DNA of 64,000 nt from Enterococcus viikkiensis (lineage in GTDB: Bacteria; Bacillota; Bacilli; Lactobacillales; Enterococcaceae), in the NCBI RefSeq assembly GCF_005405345.1, contig NZ_BJDW01000011.1, forward strand, positions 33,188 through 97,187, given 5' to 3'. Below are positions 52,158 to 62,080 of this stretch, piece by piece. Numbering within the stretch: the stretch's first letter is position 1; each line of letters begins with the position of its first letter. A program made the position numbers and the translations under genes. The notes under the pieces are model-generated. The model made no database searches. It was not told the origin of the DNA and saw only the letters and a program-made list of their open reading frames with translations.

Positions 52158-52304
52158 ATGACAGAAAAAGCCGATGTTGATCCACGAGCGTTTTCAAACG
52201 CATCAAGAGAAGAAATCGAAAAACATGAAGGACATGCATTTTATTCCGTAAAAGCAGTGAAGCCTGCTGTTTCATGTCTCGCTAGTTTTGTTTCATTAGA
52301 TTAA
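52158..52304 (+). pseudogene. Small open frame, possible gene remnant
   Basis: ATG 52158 opens 48 codons (MTEKADVDPRAFSNASREEI, then EKHEGHAFYSVKAVKP) ending at TAA 52302-52304. Its codon use looks coding, but no ribosome site is seen, and the stretch before it ends in a stop that overlaps this ATG in another frame. I do not recognise a family. It is best read as part of a frameshifted remnant. Confidence 0.35.
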
Positions 52305-52365
52305 TTTTCTATCGGTTCGAACATATTTTTCTACAAAATCGCTTTGTGAGATAGGAGCGTGACGC

Positions 52366-52477
52366 ATGAAAAAGTAATTTTCTTGTTCACTCATCCTTTT
52401 ATTTCTCGAAAGTGCACTCCAAAAAAAAGGCATCGTCCAAACCAACTTGACTAATCACATTAGGATAACAAAAAAGT
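52366..52477 (+). pseudogene. Remnant of small secreted protein, early stop at codon 4
   Basis: ATG 52366 follows GATAGGAGCGTGACGC, a good ribosome site, but the frame reads M-K-K-stop. Past the TAA the same frame continues as a signal-peptide-like stretch (FSCSLILLFLESALQ), then KKGIVQTNLTNHIR, to TGA. This fits a small secreted protein, perhaps YxeA-like, silenced by one stop. A terminator follows. Confidence 0.4.
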
Positions 52478-52511
52478 GATGACAGAACTTCATTCATTCT
52501 GTCATCGCTTT
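52474..52511 (+). terminator. Terminator
   Basis: GATGACAGAA (52478-52487) pairs with TTCTGTCATC (52497-52506), extended by AAAG/CTTT. It ends the small remnant and may also close transcripts of the CdaR gene side. Confidence 0.75.
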
Positions 52512-52596
52512 GAAAGTATTTATCCATCATTCTTTGGTTACACAGAGTCGAAATTCTTATTTTTAAAACCCCTTGCATTTTCGTAGGGTTGCTTTT

Positions 52597-53613
52597 TCAT
52601 TCAAAATTCTGAACAAAACAATAAGCAAAATGATACAACAGTGTCCATAGATCCGACCAGATCCGCGGATCTTTCTGCGTCAATTCATGAATGCGTTCAA
52701 TCCTATAATTCAACGTATTCCGATGAATATGCAGTTGTTCTGCCCCTGCCTTCACATTAGTGCTATTATTAGCAAAGCAAATCAACGTATCGTAATACTC
52801 GCCATAAATATCCGTTACTTTTCTGATTAATTGCCGATCGATTTCAATTGGAAAGTCAAACAGTCGAGCAAAATAGTGATCGCTTGTGAAGATCGGTTGA
52901 TTAGCCGGTTGCTGAAAGAAATAAAGATACTTAAACGTATTCTCTACATCTCTTATTAATTGTCCCACGTTCATTTTTTCTTCACTGATAATCAGCATCT
53001 CTGATTCTTCTGGCGCTACCTCCAGCTCGGCATCAATAAAGGTGATATACCTTCCATGCCATTCAAAAATTTCATGCAATGGAAAATATTTTCTCAATAC
53101 TTCTTGTTTGGTCGACAATATACATCGGTTCGCTCGTAGCAAATTAACTCCGTAGTCTTCTATCGCACTTGTCATCAATGCCTCACTGTAATAACCCTTT
53201 GCATTTAAAAGCTCGTTTAAGAAATTGGTGCGTTGACGTAGTTTTTTCTCTTTTTTACTAAATTCATTCAGTTCTTCGACAAGTAGGAGTACGATTGATT
53301 TCACTAGTTTGGTGAAGGGGCGAACTTCATCAGGTTCTCCGGAAATTCCCACTACCCCCAATAGTTCACCATTCAATAAAATCGGTTCGTTGGTCCCTCT
53401 TTTTTCCAGCGATGTATCTTTGAACACTTCAACCATTTTTCTTTGGGCAATTGCTCGTTCCGCGCCCCGATGTCGTTCCCCGATTCGTTGTTCCTTCCCA
53501 CTCGCAATGATATAACCCTGTTCATTCATGATATTGATGTTATAAGGAATATCCGACATCAATTTTTGAACGATCATATTCGCTTGTTCCTTTGTCAACA
53601 ACGTGCTCATCAT
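52597..53613 (-). CDS. CdaR-type sugar-diacid regulator
   Basis: This 338-residue activator begins with a sugar-diacid recognition domain (about 1-135; LLTKEQANMIVQKLMSDIPYNINIMNEQGYIIASGKEQRIGERHRGA cut here) and ends with a PucR/CdaR helix-turn-helix (about 265-335: AEQLHIHRNTLNYRIERIHELT). CdaR senses D-glucarate, galactarate or glycerate. It lies next to glycerate kinase and a GntP permease on the same strand, so it most likely activates them when a sugar acid is present. A first ATG is followed by a second; no ribosome site distinguishes them. Confidence 0.9.
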   Translation of the reverse strand: MMSTLLTKEQANMIVQKLMSDIPYNINIMNEQGYIIASGKEQRIGERHRGAERAIAQRKMVEVFKDTSLEKRGTNEPILLNGELLGVVGISGEPDEVRPFTKLVKSIVLLLVEELNEFSKKEKKLRQRTNFLNELLNAKGYYSEALMTSAIEDYGVNLLRANRCILSTKQEVLRKYFPLHEIFEWHGRYITFIDAELEVAPEESEMLIISEEKMNVGQLIRDVENTFKYLYFFQQPANQPIFTSDHYFARLFDFPIEIDRQLIRKVTDIYGEYYDTLICFANNSTNVKAGAEQLHIHRNTLNYRIERIHELTQKDPRIWSDLWTLLYHFAYCFVQNFE

Positions 53614-53684
53614 CCATCCATCCTAAACATACTTATTGTACTAATAGTGTAACGAACTTTGTGCAAATGACAATGAATTCAACT

Positions 53685-54827
53685 TTACTTAGTAATTAAC
53701 ACGCGTGTAATATTTTCAACCGTTCGCATTAAATTTTCTTCACCTGACAGTAACGCTTCATCCAGCGTACTGGCTTTTGCTAAAATACCAAAAATCGCAG
53801 TCATTCCTTCTTCGTAAAGAACTTCCACCTGTTCTCCGATATAACCAGCGCAAGCGAAGACGGGCTTGTCATATTTTTTTGCAATTTTTGCGACACCATA
53901 AGGCGCTTTACCAAACTTTGTTTGAAAGTCCATGCCGCCCTCTCCAGTAAAAACATAGTCGGCTTGACTAATTTTTTCGGCTAGATGAGTCAACTCAGTT
54001 ACAATATTCACACCTGACTGCATACTCGCTTCCGTAAATACCAATAACCCTGCACCCAATCCACCTGCTGCTCCCGCACCGGGGCGATCTACGATATCAA
54101 TTCCCAAATCTTGTTCGATAATCGTTGCATAATGAGTGAGATTTTTATCCAATTCGTCCACCATCTCCTTAGTGGCTCCTTTTTGTGGTCCAAACACTTG
54201 GGAGGCACCTTTGGGTCCAACTAATGGATTGGTCACATCGCTTGCGATAATTATTTCCGTATCTTTTACTCGTGGGTCCAGATCACTCAAATCGATTTTT
54301 GCTAGTTTTCCCAGCGAGCCACCTCCGACCGCTAATTCATGACCAGCTTTATCTAAAAAATGTGCGCCGAGTGCTTGTGCCATCCCAGCACCCCCATCAT
54401 TGGTCACGCTACCGCCAATCCCAATGATAATCTTTTCCACGCCCTGGTCTAAAGCTGCTAAGATCATTTCCCCAGTCCCATAAGTAGACGTGAGCAATGG
54501 ATTACGTTTTTCTTTGCTCAATAATTCGATTCCATTGGCTTTTGCCATTTCCATTACTGCGGTTTTTTTATCAGCCAATAATCCAAAATAGGTTTTTACT
54601 TTTTCTGACGGGATCGGTCCGGAAACTTCTACATCAACCATCGTTCCTTGACTTCCATCAACTAGGGCATCGACCGTTCCTTCGCCTCCATCAGCCATTG
54701 GAACTTGGATAATTTCCGCTTCAGGCAAGACTTTTCGGATGCCACGCGCCATTGCTTCACAAGCTGTTTTGGCACTCATACTTTCTTTAAATGAATCTGG
54801 AGCTAATACAAAAGTTTTTTTCATCAT
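53685..54827 (-). CDS. Glycerate 2-kinase, GlxK/GarK type
   Basis: This 380-residue kinase phosphorylates D-glycerate, feeding it into glycolysis. It has the family start FVLAPDSFKESMSAKTACEAMARGI (about 5-29), ADGGEGTVDALV (about 45-56), GIGGSVTNDGGAGMAQALGA (about 135-154) and VFGPQKGAT. The ATG follows AAGGGGAATA. It lies between the GntP permease gene (39 bp upstream) and CdaR, forming a sugar-acid utilisation cluster. Confidence 0.93.
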   Translation of the reverse strand: MMKKTFVLAPDSFKESMSAKTACEAMARGIRKVLPEAEIIQVPMADGGEGTVDALVDGSQGTMVDVEVSGPIPSEKVKTYFGLLADKKTAVMEMAKANGIELLSKEKRNPLLTSTYGTGEMILAALDQGVEKIIIGIGGSVTNDGGAGMAQALGAHFLDKAGHELAVGGGSLGKLAKIDLSDLDPRVKDTEIIIASDVTNPLVGPKGASQVFGPQKGATKEMVDELDKNLTHYATIIEQDLGIDIVDRPGAGAAGGLGAGLLVFTEASMQSGVNIVTELTHLAEKISQADYVFTGEGGMDFQTKFGKAPYGVAKIAKKYDKPVFACAGYIGEQVEVLYEEGMTAIFGILAKASTLDEALLSGEENLMRTVENITRVLITK

Positions 54828-54866
54828 TATTCCCCTTGCTTCTGCTTAGAAACCATTTTGATTTCA

Positions 54867-56159
54867 TTATTTTAATATAAATCCGTATAAAATCGTAGCA
54901 ACAATTGTCATTACACCACCAATACACATTTCGTAAGGAATAACTTTCATCCGTTCTTTGATCGACATATGCATGCTGTTGGCAGTAATATGAAAATAGT
55001 TTCCTTGAGGAACACTATCAATGACAGTTGCACCAGTATGAACCATGACCGCTGCAGCTACTGAAGATGTCCCGGTTGCTAAAATTGCGTGGCCAAATGA
55101 TCCTGTCGCTAAAATTACTGCGGTCGAAGTCGAACCTACCGCTAATCCCATCAAAATCCCAGAGATAGGTGCTAAGAATGTCCCAGAGATTCCTGTAATA
55201 GAAATCAAATGAACAACTTGTTTCGAAAGATCAGAGACTGAAATCAATCCCGCAATCGCTCCCGCACCAATTAAAATCAATACGGTATCCGTCACACGAT
55301 AAATTCCCGCTTTCGAGTATTCACGGATTTGATGTGCACGACCCATTGCAATCGTTCCTACGATTGAAGCAAAAGGTAAAATATACATCGCATCAACCTT
55401 TATGTCTGCCAACAATTGAATATGCAACATTGTTCCGATTGGATTAATCAATAATAGAACGATCGATAGTACCGGAGCAATCAATGCCTTACTTAAGGGC
55501 AACAGTTCTTTTTTTTCTTCTTTGCCAATATCACTATCTTGAACCATTGCACCCTTCTTTTTGATCAAACCAGCAATCACAACAGCTGTAATCAACCCAA
55601 AAACAGCTGGAATAAAACCGGCAATCATCACACTACTCAAATCCAGCTTGAAACCATTGGCTGCTGCAATCGTGTTGGGATTCGGAGAAATAATGTTTCC
55701 CGCTTTTCCGCCACCAGACAAAGCAGTCAATAAAGCCAACTTACTTATTCCAGTCTGTTTCCCTACCGAAAGAGCGATCGGCGCTACAATCAGAACGGCT
55801 ACAGGAATAAAAACCCCTACTGCCGTAATGACCATCGTAGACAACGCTAAAGACAATATTGCTTTATTGGCTCCCAGCTTGCTAACAATTGCCTGAGCAA
55901 TTGATTCGGCTGCGCCAGACTCCATCATCACACCCGCTAACATTCCGGCTGCCAATACTCGGATGGCTGTTCCCATGATACTTTGTGTACCACTAATCAA
56001 TATATTTACTGTATCACTTAGAGAAGCACCCCCGATTAAACAACCTACGATTGCCCCTAAAAACAACGAATAAACCGGATTCATTTTTCTTAAAATCAAA
56101 AAAATTGCGAAAAGTAAACCAATAATTGCCGCATACCACGGTATAACAACAGTTGCCAT
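54867..56159 (-). CDS. GntP family sugar-acid permease
   Basis: This 430-residue H+-coupled permease has about twelve hydrophobic segments and the GntP motifs YAAIIGLLFAIFLILRKMNPVYSLFLGAI (cut) near the start and ALTALSGGGKAGNIISPNPN (about 138-157). It probably imports glycerate, gluconate or a related acid for the kinase that follows. The start is ATG 56159, after AAAAAAGGAGATG; the longer frame has no site. A candidate cre box and a 10-bp inverted repeat lie in its leader, suggesting both catabolite and CdaR control. Confidence 0.9.
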   Translation of the reverse strand: MATVVIPWYAAIIGLLFAIFLILRKMNPVYSLFLGAIVGCLIGGASLSDTVNILISGTQSIMGTAIRVLAAGMLAGVMMESGAAESIAQAIVSKLGANKAILSLALSTMVITAVGVFIPVAVLIVAPIALSVGKQTGISKLALLTALSGGGKAGNIISPNPNTIAAANGFKLDLSSVMIAGFIPAVFGLITAVVIAGLIKKKGAMVQDSDIGKEEKKELLPLSKALIAPVLSIVLLLINPIGTMLHIQLLADIKVDAMYILPFASIVGTIAMGRAHQIREYSKAGIYRVTDTVLILIGAGAIAGLISVSDLSKQVVHLISITGISGTFLAPISGILMGLAVGSTSTAVILATGSFGHAILATGTSSVAAAVMVHTGATVIDSVPQGNYFHITANSMHMSIKERMKVIPYEMCIGGVMTIVATILYGFILK

Positions 56160-56178
56160 GTGAAACATCTCCTTTTTT

Positions 56179-56192
56179 TGTTTACGTTTCCA
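56179..56192 (-). promoter_or_regulatory. Candidate cre box
   Basis: On the minus strand TGGAAACGTAAACA matches 12 of 14 positions of the CcpA consensus TGWAANCGNTNWCA. It lies in the leader of the GntP gene, between the putative promoter and the ribosome site. Confidence 0.5.
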
Positions 56193-56194
56193 TT

Positions 56195-56226
56195 CTACCA
56201 ATTTACTTTCCAAATAAAATTGGTAG
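56195..56226. promoter_or_regulatory. Inverted repeat, candidate CdaR operator
   Basis: CTACCAATTT (56195-56204) and AAATTGGTAG (56217-56226) are perfect 10-bp inverted repeats with a 12-base spacer. They overlap the TAGAAT that may be the -10 (56192-56197). Being in front of a cluster with CdaR, they are a reasonable CdaR or other regulator site. Confidence 0.5.
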
Positions 56227-56329
56227 ATTTACAACTTTAGTTGTGCATCTGCACAGAATAAAGGGGCGGAAAAGCAAGCAGTCGTCTGATTAACTAGAAA
56301 TCGTTTCACACCAAACAATTGACAAAAAA

Positions 56330-56365
56330 GGATTGTGACAAGTCAACAAAAGACTTTCACAATCC
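56330..56365 (-). terminator. Terminator after DUF1295 gene
   Basis: GGATTGTGA with AAGTC (56330-56338, 56340-56344) pairs with GACTT and TCACAATCC (56352-56365). CTTTTTTGTC follows on the minus strand. Confidence 0.85.
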
Positions 56366-56415
56366 CGTTTCTTTATTATAGTTGAAAAATATGATTGATC
56401 TCTTCTACACCTTTT

Positions 56416-57186
56416 CTATAAACCCTTTTTCCCAAAAAAAGGCAAGAATTTTGGTGTTTGGTTCGCATACTCACGATAACCAGCTTTTTTCCGGTTTTTC
56501 TTTTCTAGTAAGGGCACTCCTGAAACGAACAGCAATAATAACGTGATCGTGACTGGACCAATGATCCCCCAAAGATTGCGCCATTGCGTCAAACTGATCA
56601 GAAAAATCCCCCACCAGCTAAGGGCCTCCCCAAAATAGTTAGGATGCCGGGTCAACGACCAAAGCCCCGTAGTTAACAGTTTGCCTTGATTATTGGAATT
56701 TTTTTTGAACAACGTCAACTGGTAATCCCCAATCGTTTCAAAACCAAAGCCCACTAGCCAAACAAGTATACCTAAGCTATTCCACCAATGAAACGCGTCA
56801 TTACTACTCGTCATCGTCAAAAAAATCGGTAATGCAACGATACTTAACAAAACACCCTGTAAAACAAAAACGTTCAAGAAAGCCTTTAGCTTCGCAAAGT
56901 GATTCCCCCAGCGTTTTCGCATATTGACGTAGCGATAATCTTCTGGTTTACCAATATTGCGTTTGGCTAAGTGGAAAAAGAGCCGCAAGCCCCAGATCGT
57001 CACTAATCCCAACACCCAAAAAGCCGCTGTCGTTTTTTCTGGCATCAATAAAAATCCCGTCACAGCGACCAGTACAAAACCGATTCCCCAAGCGATATCA
57101 ACGATGGAGTTATTATGCAGTGTTTGAGCAATAAAAAACAAAACGGTAAAATAAAGAAACAAAATAATCAGAATAATCGCGACCAT
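56416..57186 (-). CDS. DUF1295 family membrane protein (steroid 5-alpha reductase-like)
   Basis: This 256-residue protein has about six hydrophobic segments and the C-terminal [24 protein letters not shown] (about 174-197), the signature of the isoprenylcysteine methyltransferase or 5-alpha reductase-like superfamily that uses SAM or NADPH. Its start overlaps the stop of the DAK2-DegV gene by one base (TAATG). The bacterial role is unknown; a lipid-modifying function is suggested by its neighbour, which binds fatty acids. Confidence 0.88.
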   Translation of the reverse strand: MVAIILIILFLYFTVLFFIAQTLHNNSIVDIAWGIGFVLVAVTGFLLMPEKTTAAFWVLGLVTIWGLRLFFHLAKRNIGKPEDYRYVNMRKRWGNHFAKLKAFLNVFVLQGVLLSIVALPIFLTMTSSNDAFHWWNSLGILVWLVGFGFETIGDYQLTLFKKNSNNQGKLLTTGLWSLTRHPNYFGEALSWWGIFLISLTQWRNLWGIIGPVTITLLLLFVSGVPLLEKKNRKKAGYREYANQTPKFLPFFGKKGL

Positions 57187-58985
57187 TAGTTCACCTCTCC
57201 CTCTTCCAATTCATAAGCTACCGCCACGCTGCCACCACCAGCACTCATAGCCACCACGGTGGAAACGTCGGTGATAAAGCTTGGTGCAAAGCCTAGCTTA
57301 TTTTGTAATTCTTGACCCCAACGCTGTGCCTTCGCCAGCTCGTCGGCATGAATCAGCGCATAACGCTTGATTACCTTTTCTTCATTTGCTTTAACCACTT
57401 CGGTCAAAATTTTCTTTTCATTTCCCGCCTGGCTAAAAGCAAAATTACTTAGTTTGCCTTCCCCTAAAGGATCTAAGCTAACGATTGGCTTCAAGTTGAC
57501 TGTCTTAGCCAGCCGTCCAACAACTTGAGGGATCCTCCCTGACTGAATCATAGGATTCAGGTCATCGACACTAACTAAGATATTCATCTGATCTCTTTTC
57601 GTTAAAACGGCTGCAACGATTTCATCAAAGGATCGTCCTGCTTGAATCCATTCATTCGCCGCCATGACTAGCAAACCCTGTGCCGCAGAATTTTGATGAG
57701 AATCGACGACTTCAATGCGGGTTCCGCTTCTGCGTTTCGCCGCTTCTTTAACGGTATGAAAGGTTCCACTGAGCTTGCCAGCGACAGTGATCACTAAAAT
57801 TGCTTCATAGCGTGTTTCCAAAAATGAAAAAAGATTTTCCACCGTTTTCAAAGTTGGTTGTGAACTAGTAGCTGCTGTTCGCTGATCCATTGCTAAAAAC
57901 TGATCGCTTTGAATCGTGATTTTGTCAATATAACTCGTTTCGCCAATCAAAATATTCATCGGTAGCACATGGATTTGGTTATTTAACAAATATTCTGCTG
58001 GTAAATCGGCGATAGAATCGGTTACTAAAGCAATTGGCGCTTTTCTTTGCTTATTTACTTGATATTGTAGCAGCATATCGTCGGCCTTTTGCTGAATCGG
58101 TTGACCAACTATGCTTAAATACGCCAAGACTTCAGCCGGTTTGTTTGTGTGAATATGAATACGAGCTTTTCCCCTGTTCACCGCTATCACTAGGGAATCG
58201 CCGAAATCTTTCAACTGTTCCTGCAAGTCATGCTTTGATAATTGAACCTGATCCAATAAAATTTCTGTACAATAGCGTTCAGTAGGCTCCGTTACATGGG
58301 CATGATTCTCTTTGCTATAGTCAAGTGTGATTTTTTGTTGCTTCACTTCTGGCTGCAAATCATTTTTTGCCACAAATGCATGCGTAAAGCCCTCAATGAA
58401 AAAATAAAAACCTTGCGCGCCAGCATCTACTACTTGGTTCTTTTTTAAGACCTTTAGTTGATTTGGCGTATTTTCCAATGCGGTTTTAGCTGTTAGTAAG
58501 GCGTTTGACAATAAATTTTCTAAATTGGGTTCACCATTACTTAAAGCTTCCGCCCATGAACGAATTACCGTAATAATCGTGCCTTCTACCGGCCGTTCGA
58601 TTGCCTGATAAGCTTCGGTGATGGCGACTTTCACACTTTCTAAGAAGCTTTTGACTGAGTCAGTTTCTTCTAACTTTAATAGATGATTGTAAATACCATT
58701 AAAATATTGTGCGAAAATAATCCCAGAATTCCCGCGAGCACCAATCAGCGAGGCATCAGCGACTTTTTCAAAAACTTCAATCACCGTCTGACTTTCATCT
58801 GTCGTTTCTTCCAAGATCGCCTGCATTAAAGAAGCCAAGTTACTACCGGTATCCCCGTCTGAAACAGGGAATACATTAATCTGATTCAATCGCTGCTTAT
58901 GCTGGATCAGTTGAAGCGCCCCTTGTTGAAAAGCCAAACGTAATTTTTTTGGATCGATTGATTGATTCACTTGTGTCATCTCCAT
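57186..58985 (-). CDS. Fused DAK2 (FakA-like) and DegV (FakB-like) protein
   Basis: This protein of about 600 residues joins a DAK2/DhaL domain (about 1-200, with [18 protein letters not shown] and [16 protein letters not shown] binding ATP), a middle domain (about 230-315, YCTEILLDQ) and a DegV domain (about 325-590, [29 protein letters not shown], with Ser in TSSQPT binding the fatty-acid head group). FakA phosphorylates fatty acid held by FakB, so this fusion could be a single-chain fatty acid kinase. The start is ATG 58985, after GGAGG; a TTG 15 bases earlier overlaps the DUF2177 stop region. Confidence 0.9.
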   Translation of the reverse strand: MEMTQVNQSIDPKKLRLAFQQGALQLIQHKQRLNQINVFPVSDGDTGSNLASLMQAILEETTDESQTVIEVFEKVADASLIGARGNSGIIFAQYFNGIYNHLLKLEETDSVKSFLESVKVAITEAYQAIERPVEGTIITVIRSWAEALSNGEPNLENLLSNALLTAKTALENTPNQLKVLKKNQVVDAGAQGFYFFIEGFTHAFVAKNDLQPEVKQQKITLDYSKENHAHVTEPTERYCTEILLDQVQLSKHDLQEQLKDFGDSLVIAVNRGKARIHIHTNKPAEVLAYLSIVGQPIQQKADDMLLQYQVNKQRKAPIALVTDSIADLPAEYLLNNQIHVLPMNILIGETSYIDKITIQSDQFLAMDQRTAATSSQPTLKTVENLFSFLETRYEAILVITVAGKLSGTFHTVKEAAKRRSGTRIEVVDSHQNSAAQGLLVMAANEWIQAGRSFDEIVAAVLTKRDQMNILVSVDDLNPMIQSGRIPQVVGRLAKTVNLKPIVSLDPLGEGKLSNFAFSQAGNEKKILTEVVKANEEKVIKRYALIHADELAKAQRWGQELQNKLGFAPSFITDVSTVVAMSAGGGSVAVAYELEEGEVN

Positions 58986-58990
58986 CCCAA

Positions 58991-59395
58991 TTACCTCCAA
59001 TTAAAATGCTGAGCAACAAAGACGGTCATTCCTGAGACCGCTGCCGTTACAGAGGTTCCCCAAATTAGATCCACCACTGTTACTCGGATCGGCCAATTAG
59101 CGATCGTAGCTAAATTGGTCAGATCGTAAGTGCCGTAGCACAGCAGGCCTAAAAAGCCTCCTGCGGCGATCGCATACAACAAACTATTTTTTTCCAAGGC
59201 AGGATTAATGACAAAAAACAATATTCCTAATAAATAAATCAGATAAAAAATTGCTGCTGGACCAAACCTCGTTTGCCCCATTAAATTTCCCAGATATTGT
59301 TGATACATTTTCCGCGCCAATACTAACAGCCAAAAAAAATCTAACACCAAAAAGGAGACTGCTGCGACACCACCTATTTTTAACCAAGAAATCAT
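58991..59395 (-). CDS. DUF2177 family membrane protein
   Basis: This 134-residue protein has four hydrophobic segments (about 6-26, 45-66, 73-92 and 108-125) and the family patterns FLVLDFFWLLVLARKMYQ (about 15-32), LCYGTYDLTNLATIANWPIRVTVVDLIWG (about 84-112). Its function is unknown. It heads an operon with the DAK2-DegV and DUF1295 genes; its stop lies just after the ribosome site of the next gene. A membrane lipid role is possible by context. Confidence 0.9.
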   Translation of the reverse strand: MISWLKIGGVAAVSFLVLDFFWLLVLARKMYQQYLGNLMGQTRFGPAAIFYLIYLLGILFFVINPALEKNSLLYAIAAGGFLGLLCYGTYDLTNLATIANWPIRVTVVDLIWGTSVTAAVSGMTVFVAQHFNWR

Positions 59396-59506
59396 GCTTA
59401 TTCCCCCCAGATTTATTTTTTGTTTATCGATTGATAAGTTAAGCTTAACATAACCATTATACTTGAGAAATAATCCCGCTCGGCCTATTCAGTTAAGGAT
59501 TCAAAA

Positions 59507-59537
59507 AAGGATGAGCGCCCTGTCAGCTGTCATCCTT
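59507..59537 (-). terminator. Terminator after Mga-type gene
   Basis: AAGGATGA (59507-59514) pairs with TCATCCTT (59530-59537), followed on the minus strand by CCTTTTTTGA. Confidence 0.8.
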
Positions 59538-59547
59538 ATACCCATCA

Positions 59548-61116
59548 CTATTCACTTAAACGTAGTAAATCAATTTTCTCCTCACGCAAGAAAAAAATGA
59601 ATTTCCCTTCGTCTATTTTATCACTCAAACAAGTTTCGATTAAGCCTTGCACTTTATGAATAATCTGAACAGGTAGCAACGCATCGATCACCGCTACCGG
59701 AAAACGATCCGGCACATTCTTCACCAAACAAGTCGTGATCAGCCCGTCGTATTTCTTAATCTCCTGCCAAAAATCAACATCATCATGATTCCGATACTCA
59801 AATTGATGCAGCTCAAAGTTGCCGTGACAACTTTGGCGAATATATTCCATTAAATGTTGTTCCTCCAAACGCATCACATCTCCAATAAACAGAAAATGCA
59901 GCTTCCGGTTCTGTAACTCGATGATGTCCGCGCTACCCTTCACCAAGGTCACCAACAAATAGACATAATAGTCCACCGCCTCCTTAGGAACAAATGAATA
60001 CGCCTCAATAAAGTCCCGAACAAGTCTAAAGACCTTTGCCGTCGTACTAGTATAATCCTTTGACAATTCCTCAATGAAACGTTTTCGTGGGTTTCTCAAA
60101 TCAATGATCAGTTCTTTTTTCTTATAAAAAGGATAGAAGTAAACAGTCAAAATCCGAGCAATTTCATCAATCATGGATGGATTGAGGGCATGAGCCATCA
60201 GCTCATTAAATTGCCTCACTAGAAAACGATGCCCCTCAAACATTTCACCATATTTTCGATTTTCCGCAACAGCCTGCGTCTGGTGAGTATCATTCAAGAC
60301 ACACGCATCGGAAAAAGAGCGCCAATTAATATCTCGGAACACGTCATCTGTCACCTCAAGCGAAAACACCTCCGTCACCATTTCCTTAAAAGCGGTCAAA
60401 CCTTCGATCGTAGGGAATTTCAGACAATTGCTCCTCAGTTCTGACTGCGGGAAACTATGACCATTTTTTATCCGCCATAAGCTAATGATCGCCCGAAAGA
60501 CCGCGTCCTTTTGAAATAAATAACGATCTCGATACTCGTTGATCTCTAGAAAATTCAGAATCATCTTCGAGACGGTCAGTAGCTGGTTCTCAGTTAGTTT
60601 AGGAAAACGGATCTCAAAACCCGATTCTTTTTCACTGAAATAACTATGATAAAATTCACGAATCAGCAGTTCATCGCCCTCTAACCTCAAGGGGCGGTGG
60701 CACAAACGAATCCCAATCTTCTTAAACACCTTCCCGATTCGTTTTAGATAACGTTGTACGTTAGAAGAGCTGGTAAACATTTGTTCAGCCATCGTAACAA
60801 TCCCATGAGACTCCTCGTAAAGCAGTTCTTCAATTAATTTGTATTCAAACGAATTAGCCAAAATATCACTGTAAAGCGAACGAATATTAGCATGCTGGGT
60901 TGTTTTCAACCAGTACAATCCTTTGTATTTTATAATCTGCAAATTCGACTGTCGCTCATTGATCGATTTGACATCCTTCAATAAGGAAGTCATTGAACAG
61001 GCCAGTACGCCTAGCAACTGATCACTAGAGGCTGCACCATCAGGGCTATAATAAATCGCTTCGACTAATTGTAAATGACGTTTGGTACTTGGACTCAATA
61101 AATCACGAAAATCCAT
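59548..61116 (-). CDS. Mga-type helix-turn-helix regulator
   Basis: This 522-residue regulator has HTH_Mga-type DNA-binding parts: SPSTKRHLQLVEAIYYSPDGAASSDQLLGVL (about 8-38) and SSNVQRYLKRIGKVFKKIGIRL (about 112-133) preceding LEGDELLIREFYHSYF. The rest is long and helical, with a C-terminal EIIB-like part. It is distantly like the regulator at 19644. The start is ATG 61116, from good spacing to GTGGGGGAAAG; the frame opens earlier at 61167. It is a single gene; its targets are not evident. Confidence 0.85.
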   Translation of the reverse strand: MDFRDLLSPSTKRHLQLVEAIYYSPDGAASSDQLLGVLACSMTSLLKDVKSINERQSNLQIIKYKGLYWLKTTQHANIRSLYSDILANSFEYKLIEELLYEESHGIVTMAEQMFTSSSNVQRYLKRIGKVFKKIGIRLCHRPLRLEGDELLIREFYHSYFSEKESGFEIRFPKLTENQLLTVSKMILNFLEINEYRDRYLFQKDAVFRAIISLWRIKNGHSFPQSELRSNCLKFPTIEGLTAFKEMVTEVFSLEVTDDVFRDINWRSFSDACVLNDTHQTQAVAENRKYGEMFEGHRFLVRQFNELMAHALNPSMIDEIARILTVYFYPFYKKKELIIDLRNPRKRFIEELSKDYTSTTAKVFRLVRDFIEAYSFVPKEAVDYYVYLLVTLVKGSADIIELQNRKLHFLFIGDVMRLEEQHLMEYIRQSCHGNFELHQFEYRNHDDVDFWQEIKKYDGLITTCLVKNVPDRFPVAVIDALLPVQIIHKVQGLIETCLSDKIDEGKFIFFLREEKIDLLRLSE

Positions 61117-61167
61117 CTCGCTTTCCCCCACTTTCAAATTACGCCTTACTGAAGACTTCGTAATCAA

Positions 61168-61572
61168 TAGTAAATAAATTTTTGCTGAAAAGATTCTTAT
61201 TATTCTATTTTACACAAAAAAATTTTTACATTTTTTCAAAATAATTGTTGCTACGTGTTCTTTTACATTGTCAAAATTTTAAATTATTCTTTTATTGAAT
61301 AGTTAAATAGAAAATACAATACATCCATTTCTGTTTTTTATTCATTTTGACACCATTTAAAAAAATAAAATGACTATTCAAAAAGGCATTTTTAAATAAA
61401 GAAAGTGACTAACCTGGAGGCTGTTCTAATCCAAGCATAGCCTGACCTGCATCCCACAAGCGAACACATAAAAATAATTAATTCGCCCGTCTCTTTCAAT
61501 TCATTTACAAATTGAATTATTTCGGTAACCTGATAAAATAGGGTTTGAAGATGAACTTGAAGGAGCAAACGA
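61168..61572. other. AT-rich divergent gap
   Basis: About 400 bp between divergent regulator genes. A short arm pair (GGCT/AGCC near 61421-61444) is present. No gene supported. Confidence 0.4.
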
Positions 61573-62046
61573 ATGGATGACCAGGAATTAAATATTGCCC
61601 TAACCAATAAATATATGGAGCTAAACAGTTTATTCACACAATTCTTTCGGGAAAATTCACGCGGACCGATTAAATTTGAGAATCGCAACCGCGGACAAGG
61701 ACAGATTTTAACTATTATTCGCAATCATGGGACGATTACACAAAAAGACTTAGTCAACCAGTTAGATATGCGGCCTCAATCCGCCTCAGAGATGATTCGC
61801 AAGTTAGAAAAAAAAGAATACATCACACGAGAGAAATCCGAAGCGGATAAACGAGTGATGAACATCCATTTAACGAGTCGCGGTAAAGTCGCCGCCCAAC
61901 AAAGTGACGACTTTCGTCCGATTGTTTTAGAAGCCTTGACCCACGAGGAAAAGGAGCAATTCGATCACATTATGAATAAATTGATCGCTGAGTTGGAACC
62001 ACAAGTCAAACACAAGCCAAGATCACTTCACGGCCGGGAAAAATAA
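61573..62046 (+). CDS. MarR family transcriptional regulator
   Basis: This 157-residue winged-helix regulator has GQGQILTIIRNHGTITQKDLVNQLDMRPQSASEMIRKLEKKEYITREKSEADKRVMNIHLTSRG (about 45-108, cut), the standard MarR DNA-binding stretch with the D-x-R wing (ADKRVM). AAGGAG precedes the ATG. It is a single gene with a perfect palindromic terminator shared with the carbonic anhydrase gene. The ligand and target are unknown. Confidence 0.92.
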   Translation: MDDQELNIALTNKYMELNSLFTQFFRENSRGPIKFENRNRGQGQILTIIRNHGTITQKDLVNQLDMRPQSASEMIRKLEKKEYITREKSEADKRVMNIHLTSRGKVAAQQSDDFRPIVLEALTHEEKEQFDHIMNKLIAELEPQVKHKPRSLHGREK

Positions 62047-62080
62047 GAGAGGTAGCATAAGCCTTCTTACATTACAGTAA

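Noticed and set aside
61392..61724. Minus-strand 110-codon open frame
   Set aside because: It overlaps the MarR gene antisense and has no ribosome site.
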